Both the position numbers and the translations under genes were made by a program. From assembly GCF_902141855.1 (NCBI RefSeq), contig NZ_CABFVH010000024.1, forward strand, positions 19,522 through 83,521: a stretch of DNA of 64,000 nt, read 5' to 3'. Source of the DNA: Methylobacterium dankookense (lineage in GTDB: Bacteria > Pseudomonadota > Alphaproteobacteria > Rhizobiales > Beijerinckiaceae). The notes under the pieces are model-generated. The model was not told the origin of the DNA. It worked only from the letters and a program-made list of their open reading frames with translations, and did not search any database. Numbering within the stretch: position 1 is the stretch's first letter; every line of letters starts with the position of its first letter. Positions 30,443 through 38,876 of the stretch are shown piece after piece.

Positions 30443-30464
30443 GCAGATCTCCTGTTCTTGCTCG

Positions 30465-32789
30465 TCACGCCGTCGGGGCATCCGAGGCGCTCGACTCCCG
30501 GATTGGATCCCCGCGATGGGTGAAGACCGGTCTAGCAGGCGCCGCGCCCGGCTCTTTGCCCCCGCGCATGGAAGATGACGAAAGGGCCTCGCGCTTCTCC
30601 CGCTTCAGCCGCACCTGGATCATGTGCGGGCAGCGCCGGTCGTCGTGGTAGAGCTCCTGGCAGTGCATGCAGTAGATGCACTCGTTGACGTTGATCTGTC
30701 CTTCGGGATGGATCGACTGGACCGGGCACTCCTTCGCGCAGCGCTGGCAGGGCGAGCCGCAATCGGGCCAACGCTTCAGCCACTCGAACATGCGGATCCG
30801 CCCCGGGATCGCGAGCGCCGCGCCGAGCGGACAGAGATAGCGGCAGAAGAAGCGCTCGACGAAGAGCCCCGCCGCCAGGAGGGTCAGGGCATAGACCGCG
30901 AAGGGCCAGTCGCGGGCAAACTTCAGGATGATGGCCGTCTTGAAGGGCTCGACCTCGGCGAAGATCTCCGCCAAGGCGACCGAGTAGAGGGACAACCCGA
31001 ACAGGCCGAGGAAGATGATGTACTTGATCGGCCAAAGGCGCTCGTGGAGACCCCAGGGCACCTTGACCTGCGGCACCTTGAGCCACCGGGCGAGGTTGTT
31101 CGACAGTTCCTGGAGCGCGCCGAACGGGCAGAGCCAGCCGCAGAACGGGCCGCGCCCCCAGAACAGCAGCGCTGCGGCGACCGCGGCCCACAGGATGAAG
31201 ATCAGCGGCGCGGCCAGGAAGAACTCCCAACTGAACTTGGTCACGAGCGAATTCGTGAAGGTCAGGACATTGACGACCGAGAGCTGGGCATTGGCGTACC
31301 AGCCGAGCCAGACCAGCGTGAAGGCGAGGTAGCCGCGCCGCACCCAGACGTGCACCTTGGGACGCCGCACGAGCGCGTCCTGGAAGAAGAAGATCGCGGT
31401 CAGGACGACGAGGGCCGCGCCGGTGATGCCGATCCGAGTCGCGTCGGCCTTCCAGATTCGCAACCAGAGCGGCTCTTCCAGATCGCCCGCCGCCGACGTC
31501 TCCGACCCGTTCGCCTGCGCGGACGGCGGGCCGGCCGCGCCGCGGCCCGCGGGGGCGCTTGCCGCCGCTCCCGCAGCCTGCGGCCCGGTTCCGGAACCCT
31601 GAACCGGCTCAATGCGCAGGTAGCGGTCCGGCAGCGCGTAGGGGAGGTCGTAGGTCAGGAACGCCTTGTCGCGCGCGCCCACGCCGCGCTGGACGAGGAG
31701 CTGCAACTGCCACGGCTCGGCGAGGTCGAGCCGGAACTCCTCCGGCACCACGAAGAGCGCGATCTCGCGCAACTCCGGCGCGCCCGCCGCCGCGAGGTCG
31801 CCGAGCCGGGTGTGATGCCGGTCGCGGAACCGGACGCCCTGTCCGTCCTGGATCAGCTCGATTCGGTCGAAGATGCCGCCGCGGACGTAACCCGATCCCT
31901 TGAACGAGTAGGCGCCGTCGCCGGCCACCACGATGGCCTGCTGCCCGGGCTTCAGGCGAGCGCGGAGCTGCTCGTACCCTGCCTCGCCGAGAAGGCTGCG
32001 CCCGATGGTCGGTACGCTGACCGGGGCGACATAGAGGTCGATGAACGCGTCGTTCGGGTCGCCCGTCTCGGGATTGTCCGCGGCGGCCCTGTTGCCGGCC
32101 CGCCGGAAGGCCTCGTTGGCGTGCCCCACGGTTAGCGAGAGGCGGCGGACCGACCCGTCGCCCAAAAGCGCCTGCCAGTCGCGCACCTCGCTCCGGTCGG
32201 GATCGACCGAGCGGCGGGGGGACGCCGCGGCGGATGCCGCGGACGGGGCGCCGGACGCGCCCAGGCGCCCGCTCCGGATCAGGCGGACGGCGGAGCGGAC
32301 GACGCTGTCGCCCATCACCAGGACCGTCACGGTGGCACCGCTGACGATGTCGACCTGCGGCGGACGCTCGGCTCCCGACGCGACCGGCCTGAGGTCCTTG
32401 CCGACCAGGACGTTCATCGCCTCGACGATGCGCCGCTCCGGGATGCCGACGAGGACGATGGGCTCCTTGTGGTCGACGAGGCGGACGCCGCGGATCACGC
32501 CCGCGGGGTCGATGGACACGAGCATGTTGACCGGCTTCCCGGAATACCCGGTGGCGTTCGCGAAGTCGGCGTTGAGGTAGACGTAACCGGCGAGGCTCCC
32601 GCCCCGGAAGACGGGGGTGAGGGGAGGCTCCCCTTCGGCCGGACCGAAGCGATCGGCCCCGGGGAAGAGCTCCGAGGGCTGAACCCTCGGCAGGAATTCC
32701 TGCACGCGCCCGCCCGCTCCCGCCGGGCCGCCCCACGAGCCGATCAGGACCGCGAGCAGGACGAACGCAATGCGTATGAGCGGCGGCAT
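30465..32789 (-). CDS. nosR: NosR, FMN/Fe-S membrane protein for N2O reduction
   Basis: This 774-aa membrane flavoprotein supplies electrons to NosZ. It has a signal/TM segment at the N-terminus, a periplasmic FMN-binding domain (VDIVSGATVTV holds the Thr flavinylation-type motif, around residue 165), and several membrane spans with CP motifs (WLCPFGALQE, CRYLCPLGAAL). Two C-terminal 4Fe-4S clusters follow (CQRCAKECPV and CIYCMHCQELYHDDRRCP). A Pro/Ala/Gly-rich linker sits near residues 400-430. The ATG at 32789 gives standard length. It is first in the operon, and an FNR/FixK box lies about 166 bp upstream. Confidence 0.95.
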   Translation of the reverse strand: MPPLIRIAFVLLAVLIGSWGGPAGAGGRVQEFLPRVQPSELFPGADRFGPAEGEPPLTPVFRGGSLAGYVYLNADFANATGYSGKPVNMLVSIDPAGVIRGVRLVDHKEPIVLVGIPERRIVEAMNVLVGKDLRPVASGAERPPQVDIVSGATVTVLVMGDSVVRSAVRLIRSGRLGASGAPSAASAAASPRRSVDPDRSEVRDWQALLGDGSVRRLSLTVGHANEAFRRAGNRAAADNPETGDPNDAFIDLYVAPVSVPTIGRSLLGEAGYEQLRARLKPGQQAIVVAGDGAYSFKGSGYVRGGIFDRIELIQDGQGVRFRDRHHTRLGDLAAAGAPELREIALFVVPEEFRLDLAEPWQLQLLVQRGVGARDKAFLTYDLPYALPDRYLRIEPVQGSGTGPQAAGAAASAPAGRGAAGPPSAQANGSETSAAGDLEEPLWLRIWKADATRIGITGAALVVLTAIFFFQDALVRRPKVHVWVRRGYLAFTLVWLGWYANAQLSVVNVLTFTNSLVTKFSWEFFLAAPLIFILWAAVAAALLFWGRGPFCGWLCPFGALQELSNNLARWLKVPQVKVPWGLHERLWPIKYIIFLGLFGLSLYSVALAEIFAEVEPFKTAIILKFARDWPFAVYALTLLAAGLFVERFFCRYLCPLGAALAIPGRIRMFEWLKRWPDCGSPCQRCAKECPVQSIHPEGQINVNECIYCMHCQELYHDDRRCPHMIQVRLKREKREALSSSSMRGGKEPGAAPARPVFTHRGDPIRESSASDAPTA

Positions 32790-32955
32790 CGGATACGGCA
32801 GCGGCCGGGGGCATACCCGTTGAAGCCGATATGCCGACGGCTCACGACCTCGCCACCAGCTTGTTTCTCGACGGGGGTTCATCGACGGCCAGGGTTGAAC
32901 CGGCACGCGCGGGTGCTGCCGGCGCGATGTCTGGACGCCCGACGAGGGTCGGTCC

Positions 32956-32969
32956 TTGATCTGGCTCAA
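32956..32969. promoter_or_regulatory. FNR/FixK box between nosR and the ferritin-like gene
   Basis: TTGATCTGGCTCAA fits TTGA-N6-TCAA. It lies 87 bp before the ferritin-like ATG and 166 bp before nosR, so it could serve either divergent gene. Spacing slightly favours the rightward gene unless nosR has a long leader. Confidence 0.7.
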
Positions 32970-33056
32970 GGCAGGGCTTGACCCCGGACAATTTGACGGG
33001 CCCGGCATCGCCCTGCCAACCTTCCCGCCGACCCCGGAAAAAGCTTGGGAAGGCCG

Positions 33057-33935
33057 ATGCCCCTCTTGAAGACCGAACCCCCGGCCCCGGTGCGGACGTT
33101 GGACGAGCTCCTCGCCATCGCGCATGCGATGGAGGCTGAGGCGGCGACGCGATACGGGGCGATGGCCGAGCGTATGCGCGGCGACGGTAACGACGCTCTG
33201 GCGGGGGTGTTCGAGCGCCTGTCGGCCGACGAGCAGGGGCACATCGAGGGCGTGAGGCGCTGGTCGGAGGCGGAGCGGGGGAAGACACCCGATCCCTCGC
33301 AGATCCGCTGGAAGCTGCCGGAGACCTTCGACGACGAGGGCTTGGCGACGACCGACCCGCGGCTGCTGCGCGCCTACCGGGCCCTCGCCGCCGCCGTCCG
33401 CAACGAGGAGCGGGCCTTTGCCTTCTGGACCTATGTCGCCGCCCAGGCCGACCGGCCCGAGGTCCGGCAAGCCGCCGAGGCTATGGCGCACGAGGAACTC
33501 GGCCACGTCGCCATCCTGCGCCGCGAACGCCGTCGCGCCTTCCACGCCGAGAGGGCGAAGGGACACCTCGCGGAGCGGGGCGACAGGTGGGAGGCGGCCG
33601 ATCTCGAACGGCGTCTCGGCGCCTTGCTGGGAACGGTCGCGCGCGACGTCGCCGTGCCGGAGCGCGCCCGCCTGGAGGCGCTCGCCAGGGACACCGAACG
33701 TCACGAACAGGACCTGCGCGGCGCGGGCTTGGCCCTCCCCGTGACGGCCGGAGGCGACATCCCGGACGACCCGGTCGCGCTGGCGGAGCTTCTGGCGGAC
33801 CGGTATCTCGAAGCCGCGGACGATCCGCAGGACGAGGCGGCGCTCGCCTGCCTGCAGACCCTCGCGGGCCATGCCGTGGCACGGCTGGCTTGGCTCAGGT
33901 CGGACCTGCCGGAGCTCCAGGCCGGGGATCGGTAG
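33057..33935 (+). CDS. Ferritin-like (erythrin-type) diiron protein
   Basis: This 292-aa protein has a ferritin-like four-helix domain in its first half. Metal-ligand patterns can be read: EAEAATRYG (Glu), ADEQGHIEG (E-x2-H), NEERAFAFW (Glu) and AHEELGHVAIL (E-x2-H), which together suggest a diiron site as in rubrerythrin/erythrin. The second half (about 165-292) is helical and Glu/Arg-rich. Rubrerythrin-like proteins remove peroxide at low oxygen. The ATG at 33057 was chosen over a TTG at 33045. It is divergent from nosR and shares its FNR/FixK-box region. Confidence 0.8.
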   Translation: MPLLKTEPPAPVRTLDELLAIAHAMEAEAATRYGAMAERMRGDGNDALAGVFERLSADEQGHIEGVRRWSEAERGKTPDPSQIRWKLPETFDDEGLATTDPRLLRAYRALAAAVRNEERAFAFWTYVAAQADRPEVRQAAEAMAHEELGHVAILRRERRRAFHAERAKGHLAERGDRWEAADLERRLGALLGTVARDVAVPERARLEALARDTERHEQDLRGAGLALPVTAGGDIPDDPVALAELLADRYLEAADDPQDEAALACLQTLAGHAVARLAWLRSDLPELQAGDR

Positions 33936-34151
33936 GCCCACGTTCGAGGCCCGACCCCACCGCCCCGCCCGGCGACGAGTGCGCTGCCTTGCCGCTTCCC
34001 CGGGCGGCGCGCCCGGGTGGTTTCGGGTCGGGCAGCGTAACGGCGTCCGGTCCCGCCCCGCTGGGAGCGAAGAGGCGACGCGGCGGCGGCGCCCGAGGCC
34101 GGGGCTGCACAACTCGGGGCGGGTGCGGACCCGGGTGCCGTCCGGCAGCCT

Positions 34152-34403
34152 TCAAGGGGCCGGCACGACGCGGTCCGGAAAGGCTTCCGCGAGGTTGGCT
34201 AGGCGCCCGGACTCCGCGACGTAATCGGGAAGGAGCTCCTCGACGCCGTCCGCATGCGCCGCGGCCACCAGCAACGCCTCGACCGCGGACCGAAACGCGC
34301 CGGCCAATTCCCGGAAGGTGCCGGCGGCGGCAAGGATATGCTGGATCCGCGAGCCGAGCTCCTCGCCGCGTTCGAGGGCACGACCGGCGAGCATGGTCCG
34401 CAT
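34152..34403 (-). CDS. Small hypothetical helical protein
   Basis: This 83-aa frame (from ATG at 34403, or 34394) is Ala/Leu/Glu-rich and predicted helical (GSRIQHILAAAGTFRELAGA, VEALLVAAAHADGVEELLPD). Codon usage resembles that of neighbouring genes. No family is recognised. It ends 215 bp from the ferritin-like stop in convergent orientation and lies upstream of cyoABCD in reverse order, that is, after cyoD on the same strand. Its membership in the cyo operon is uncertain. Confidence 0.4.
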   Translation of the reverse strand: MRTMLAGRALERGEELGSRIQHILAAAGTFRELAGAFRSAVEALLVAAAHADGVEELLPDYVAESGRLANLAEAFPDRVVPAP

Positions 34404-34493
34404 TCCAGAACGGGGGTTCGGAAGCTTCAGGCTCAATCCGTAGCGTCACGCCCGTGGACAACGACCAGGTGTCCGCAACCTTTCATGCGGCCG

Positions 34494-34904
34494 TCAGGGC
34501 TTGTGCAGCGCCTCGTGAGGCGACATCGGCATCATATTCTGGTCGAGGTGGTACATGACCCAAATCGATCCGACGAGGGCGATGACGACGAGGGTCAGCG
34601 TGAACATCAGGGACAGGAAGGTCCAGCCGCCCTCCGACCTCGTGTTCATGTGCAGGAAATAGACCATGTGAACTACGATCTGCACCGCCGCGAAGGCCAT
34701 GACCGCGATGTCCGTCGTCAGCTTGTCGCCCAGCACGTCCCCCATCACGAGCCAGAAGGGAATCGCGGTGAGGATGACGGACAGGACGAAGCCGGTGACG
34801 TAGCCCTCGAAGGTGCCGTGCGCTCCGTGGGGATGAGGCCCTTCGTGCGCTCCCCCGTCGCCTTGCGGCCTGTAGGCGATCCCGCCTCCCGGCAGCGCGC
34901 TCAT
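34494..34904 (-). CDS. cyoD: CyoD, cytochrome bo3 quinol oxidase subunit IV
   Basis: This 136-aa subunit has a His/Gly-rich start (GDGGAHEGPHPHGAHGTFEG) and three membrane spans typical of CyoD (VTGFVLSVILTAIPFWLVM; VMAFAAVQIVVHMVYFLHM; MFTLTLVVIALVGSIWVMYH). It stabilises the oxidase complex. The ATG at 34904 overlaps the cyoC stop codon (ATGA), fixing the start. Longer frames upstream lie inside cyoC. Confidence 0.93.
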   Translation of the reverse strand: MSALPGGGIAYRPQGDGGAHEGPHPHGAHGTFEGYVTGFVLSVILTAIPFWLVMGDVLGDKLTTDIAVMAFAAVQIVVHMVYFLHMNTRSEGGWTFLSLMFTLTLVVIALVGSIWVMYHLDQNMMPMSPHEALHKP

Positions 34905-35527
34905 CGTGAGACTCCCATTAGGTAGACGAAGGTGAAGACGCCGATCCAGACCACGTCGAGGAAGTGCCAGAACATGGACAGGCACAGCAGCCGCCGCCTG
35001 TTCTCGGCGATGAGCCCGAAGCGGCGCACCTGGGTCATGAGCGTGACGAGCCAGATGACGCCGAACGTGACGTGCAGCCCGTGCGTCCCGACCAATGCGA
35101 AGAAGGCGGATAGGAAGGCGCTGCGTTGCGGCGTCGCCCCCTCGTGGACGAGATGCGCGAACTCGTACAACTCGATGCCGAGGAAGCCGGCCCCGAACAG
35201 CCCGGTCACCGCCAGCCAGCGGAGCGTGGCGCCGATGCGCTCCCTATCCATCTCCAGCATGGCGAAGCCGTAGGTGATGGAGGAGAGCAGCAGGAGGCTC
35301 GTGTTCAGCGCCACGAGCCTGAGGTCGAACAGGTGGGCTCCCGAGGGACCGGCCGCATAATTGGCGCCGAGCACGCCGTACGTCGCGAACAGGGCCGCGA
35401 AGACGAGGCAGTCGCTCATCAGGTAGAGCCAGAACCCGAGGAGCGTGCCGCCGTCGCCGTGGGCGTGATCCTCCCGCTCGTAGAAGACCGGCCGCGCGGC
35501 GCCGGGCGGGGCTGTCGTCTCGTGCAT
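34901..35527 (-). CDS. cyoC: CyoC, cytochrome bo3 quinol oxidase subunit III
   Basis: This 208-aa membrane subunit has five predicted spans. Family segments such as GFWLYLMSDCLVFAALFATY, GIELYEFAHLVHEGATPQRS and GTHGLHVTFG are clear, and it ends near FWHFLDVVWIGVFTFVYL. It is 4 bp from cyoB and overlaps cyoD. It belongs to the respiratory oxidase that reduces O2 with ubiquinol. Confidence 0.95.
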   Translation of the reverse strand: MHETTAPPGAARPVFYEREDHAHGDGGTLLGFWLYLMSDCLVFAALFATYGVLGANYAAGPSGAHLFDLRLVALNTSLLLLSSITYGFAMLEMDRERIGATLRWLAVTGLFGAGFLGIELYEFAHLVHEGATPQRSAFLSAFFALVGTHGLHVTFGVIWLVTLMTQVRRFGLIAENRRRLLCLSMFWHFLDVVWIGVFTFVYLMGVSR

Positions 35528-35531
35528 CGGC

Positions 35532-37535
35532 TCAGGCCCTCGCTGCGAGTTGCGCTGTTCTATGGCTCTCGAACCGGACGACGTCCTCGACCGGGATGAA
35601 GTAGTCGCGGTTGTAGTTGTAGGTGTGGGCGAGGGCGACCGCGATCAGGCCGACGAACGACAGCGCGGCCAGCCACCAGATGTACCAGACCAAGGCGAAG
35701 CCCAGCACGGTGCTGATCCCGGCGAGCACGATGCCCGTGCTCGTGTTCCGCGGCATGTGGATCGGCCGGTAACCCTCCACGGGCCGCTCGTGGCCGCGCC
35801 TCTTCATGTCCCACCACGCGTCGAGGTCGTGGACGACCGGCGTGAACGCGAAGTTGTAGGGCGGCGGCGGCGAGGAGGTCGACCATTCGAGGGTTCGCCC
35901 GCCCCATGGGTCGCCCGTTACGTCGCGCAACCGCTCCCGCCGCAGGATGCTGACGAGGATCTGCACCACGAAGGCCAGGATGCCGGCCATGATGATGAAG
36001 GCTCCGAGCGCGGCGACCGTCAGCCAGGGCTGCAGCGTCGGGTCGTCGAAGTGCTGCGTGCGGCGCGTCACCCCCATCAGGCCGACGACGTAGAGCGGCG
36101 TGAACACGACCCAGAAGCCGGTCAGCCAGCACCAGAACGACACCTTCCCCCAGAACGGGTCGAGCTTGAAGCCGAAGGCCTTGGGGAACCAGTAGTTCAC
36201 CCCGGCGAGCAGCCCGAACACCACGCCGCCGATGATGACGTTGTGGAAGTGCGCCACCAGGAACAGCGAGTTGTGCAGGACGAAGTCGGCCGGGGGCACC
36301 GCGAGCAGCACTCCGGTCAGCCCGCCGATCACGAAGGTCGGGATGAAGCCCATGACCCACAGCATCGGCACCTCGAAGCGGATCCTCCCGCGGTACATGG
36401 TGAAGAGCCAGTTGAAGACCTTCGCCCCCGTCGGGATCGAGATGATCATCGTTGTGATGCCGAAGAAGGCGTTGACGTTGGCGCCGGCCCCCATCGTGAA
36501 GAAGTGGTGGAGCCAAGTCAGCCACGACACGAGCGCGATGACGGCGGTGGCGTAGACCATCGAGGCGTAGCCGAACAGCCGCTTGCTGCAGAAGGTCGAC
36601 ACGACTTCCGAGTAGATCCCGAAGGCGGGCAGTACGAGGACGTAAACCTCCGGATGCCCCCAGATCCAGATGAGGTTCATGTACATCATCGAATTTCCGC
36701 CGTAATCGTTCGTGAAGAAATGCGTTCCCACGTAACGGTCGAGCGACAACAGCGCGAGGGCGACGGTCAGGACCGGGAAGATCGTGACGATGATCGCGTT
36801 GCTGGCGAGCGTCGTCCAGCAGAAGACCGGCAGCTTCATCATCGTCATGCCGGGGGCGCGCATCTTGACGATGGTCGCGATCAGGTTGATGCCCGACAGG
36901 GTGCTGCCCACGCCGGCGATCTGAAGTCCCCAGATATAGTAGTCGACGCCGACCCCGGGACTGTACGCCGCTCCCGACAGGGGTGGGTAGGCGAGCCAGG
37001 TCGCCCGCGAGAACTCGCCCACGAACAAGGAGAGCATGGTGAGCACCGCGCCGCCCGCGGTCATCCAGAAGCTGAAGTTGTTCAGGAAGGGGAAGGCCAC
37101 GTCGCGCGCGCCGATCTGCAGCGGCATGACGTAGTTCATGACGCCGGTCACGAAGGGCATGGCCATGAAGAAGATCATGATCGTGCCGTGGGCGGTGAAG
37201 ACTTGGTCGTAGTGGTGCGGGGGCAGGTACCCTTCCGAAGCCCCGACCGAGAGCGCCTTCTGGGTCACCATCATGATCGCGTCGGCGAAGCCGCGCAGCA
37301 GCATCACGATGGCGAGCACGACGTACATGATGCCGATCTTCTTGTGGTCGACGCTCGTGAACCACTCCCTCCACAGGTAGCCCCACTTGCCGTACCAGGT
37401 GACGAGGCCGAGGAGCGCCACGCCGCCCGCCGCCACCGCGACGAAGGTCCAGAGCAGGATCGGTTCGTGGTAGGGAACGGCTTCGAGGGACAGCCGGCCG
37501 AAGACGAGCTGCCTGAGATCGAGGTTCGAGAACAT
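35532..37535 (-). CDS. cyoB: CyoB, cytochrome bo3 quinol oxidase subunit I
   Basis: This 667-aa catalytic subunit reduces O2 and pumps protons. Haem and CuB ligand motifs are present: the N-terminal HGTIMIFFMAMPFVTG His, WGHPEVYVLVLPAFGIYSE with the cross-linked Tyr, HHFFTMG and AHFHNVIIGG. About 14-15 membrane spans are seen. The length is as in CyoB of other proteobacteria. It lies 17 bp after cyoA. Confidence 0.96.
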   Translation of the reverse strand: MFSNLDLRQLVFGRLSLEAVPYHEPILLWTFVAVAAGGVALLGLVTWYGKWGYLWREWFTSVDHKKIGIMYVVLAIVMLLRGFADAIMMVTQKALSVGASEGYLPPHHYDQVFTAHGTIMIFFMAMPFVTGVMNYVMPLQIGARDVAFPFLNNFSFWMTAGGAVLTMLSLFVGEFSRATWLAYPPLSGAAYSPGVGVDYYIWGLQIAGVGSTLSGINLIATIVKMRAPGMTMMKLPVFCWTTLASNAIIVTIFPVLTVALALLSLDRYVGTHFFTNDYGGNSMMYMNLIWIWGHPEVYVLVLPAFGIYSEVVSTFCSKRLFGYASMVYATAVIALVSWLTWLHHFFTMGAGANVNAFFGITTMIISIPTGAKVFNWLFTMYRGRIRFEVPMLWVMGFIPTFVIGGLTGVLLAVPPADFVLHNSLFLVAHFHNVIIGGVVFGLLAGVNYWFPKAFGFKLDPFWGKVSFWCWLTGFWVVFTPLYVVGLMGVTRRTQHFDDPTLQPWLTVAALGAFIIMAGILAFVVQILVSILRRERLRDVTGDPWGGRTLEWSTSSPPPPYNFAFTPVVHDLDAWWDMKRRGHERPVEGYRPIHMPRNTSTGIVLAGISTVLGFALVWYIWWLAALSFVGLIAVALAHTYNYNRDYFIPVEDVVRFESHRTAQLAARA

Positions 37536-37552
37536 GCGGACGCTCGCTCGGA

Positions 37553-38806
37553 TCAGTGCTGGTGGCGTTCGGAGGGGCGGTTGTTCAGCTGGGCCGGCGC
37601 GGGGCCCCGGTCGGCGCCAGGAAGGGCGTTGCCCTGCCCCTGGTCGGGCTCGGTCTTCGGCTCGTTGACGCCTTCGCGGCTCAGGTGCTGGTCGCGCGGC
37701 ATCATCCCCTCCGGCTGGACGGAGCCCATCGGCGGTCGGCCCGAGGCCGGGAAGGTGGCACCGGACGGCTCGTCACCGCTTCTCAGGCGGCGGTTGTCGT
37801 AGTCGAGCCGCTCGCGGCTCGCCGCGCCCTCCGGACCCGCGCCGCCCTGCCTGTCGATGTGGTGGATCTCGCTCGCGCACATCAGGTTCGGCGCGACGCA
37901 CATGCCGAGGATGGCCGCGTACAGGCCGTCCTCGACGGACCCATAGTAGCGAATCGGCTCGGCCTCGCTCGGCTTTTCGAGCTTGAGGAAGGCTTCCCGG
38001 TTCAGAGGGGTCTGGGCCTCCTTGGCCTTGGCCACCCACGCGTCGAAGCCCTGCTCGCTGAGGCTGCGGAAGCCGAAATTCATGCGGGAGAAGCCCGACC
38101 CGCTGTAATGCGCCGACAGCCCCCGGAACTCCCCTTCCTTGTTCATGACCGCATGGAGCTTCGTCTCCATGCCGGGCATGGCGTAGATCATGCCGGCGAG
38201 CGCGGGGACGTAGAACGTGTTCCACACCGAGGTGGAGGTCAGCTTGAACGCGATGGGCCTGTTCGCCGGGGCGGCCATCTCGTTGACGCTGGCGATGCCG
38301 TAGTCCGGGTAGAGGAACAGCCACTTCCAATCGAGCGCGACGACCTCGACCGTCAGCGGCGTGACGTCGGCGGGCACCGGCTTCCGGGGGGCCAGCCGGC
38401 TGAGTGTCCGGTAGGGATCGAGCGTGTGGGTGCTGATCCACGTCATCGCGCCCAACGCGATGATGATGAGCAGCGGCACCGTCCAGATGACCACTTCGAG
38501 TTGGGTCGAATGGTGCCAGTCCGGGTCGTAGGTCGCGTCCGGGTTCGAGGCGCGGTAGCGCCAGCCGAACACGAAGGCGAGCGCGATCACGGGAACGATG
38601 ACCAGCAGCATCAGCGCGGTCGATGCCAGGATGAGGTTGCGCTGCTGGACGGCGACGTCCCCGGCGGGATCCATGACGATCAGGTTGCAGCCGCCGAGTA
38701 GCGCCGAGGTCGCGACCAGCGCCAGGCACCTCAAGGATCCCCTCACCAGGGTCCCGCTTCGGCGCGGGACGGGGGAGGGGTGAGAGAAATCGGCCACGGG
38801 GTTCAC
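37553..38806 (-). CDS. cyoA: CyoA, cytochrome bo3 quinol oxidase subunit II
   Basis: This subunit is an inner-membrane lipoprotein: signal LALVATSALLGGC with lipobox Cys, then two spans (LILASTALMLLVIVPVIALAFVF and VVIWTVPLLIIIALGAMTWI) and a cupredoxin domain without CuA cysteines, as in quinol oxidases. A Pro/Gly-rich tail of about 90 residues after GMCVAPNLMCASEIHH is long for the family. The start is uncertain: GTG at 38806 (417 aa) has a GGGGGA site, while GTG at 38746 would give a 20-residue lipoprotein signal. A REP-like palindrome lies between them. Confidence 0.88.
   Translation of the reverse strand: MNPVADFSHPSPVPRRSGTLVRGSLRCLALVATSALLGGCNLIVMDPAGDVAVQQRNLILASTALMLLVIVPVIALAFVFGWRYRASNPDATYDPDWHHSTQLEVVIWTVPLLIIIALGAMTWISTHTLDPYRTLSRLAPRKPVPADVTPLTVEVVALDWKWLFLYPDYGIASVNEMAAPANRPIAFKLTSTSVWNTFYVPALAGMIYAMPGMETKLHAVMNKEGEFRGLSAHYSGSGFSRMNFGFRSLSEQGFDAWVAKAKEAQTPLNREAFLKLEKPSEAEPIRYYGSVEDGLYAAILGMCVAPNLMCASEIHHIDRQGGAGPEGAASRERLDYDNRRLRSGDEPSGATFPASGRPPMGSVQPEGMMPRDQHLSREGVNEPKTEPDQGQGNALPGADRGPAPAQLNNRPSERHQH
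38742..38784. repeat. REP-like palindrome at the cyoA start
   Basis: Inner arms GTCCCGC and GCGGGAC flank the loop TTCGGC, and outer arms CTCACC and GGTGAG enclose them. The shape resembles GC-rich intergenic repeat elements. It lies over the first codons or leader of cyoA, which makes the true start unclear. Confidence 0.5.
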
Positions 38807-38876
38807 TCCATGGTCCCCCGCCGCGACAGGCGGCGAGATGCGTTCGGACAAGGCGGAGGCATCGCGTCCACCCGGC

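Noticed and set aside
30465..34112. NosR as a 1215-residue protein starting far upstream
   Set aside because: The extra N-terminal 440 residues are antisense to the ferritin-like gene; the ATG at 32789 precedes the signal segment and gives family length.
35550..37802. 750-residue open frame antisense to cyoB/cyoA
   Set aside because: Shadow of cyoB, which has clear haem and copper ligands on the other strand.
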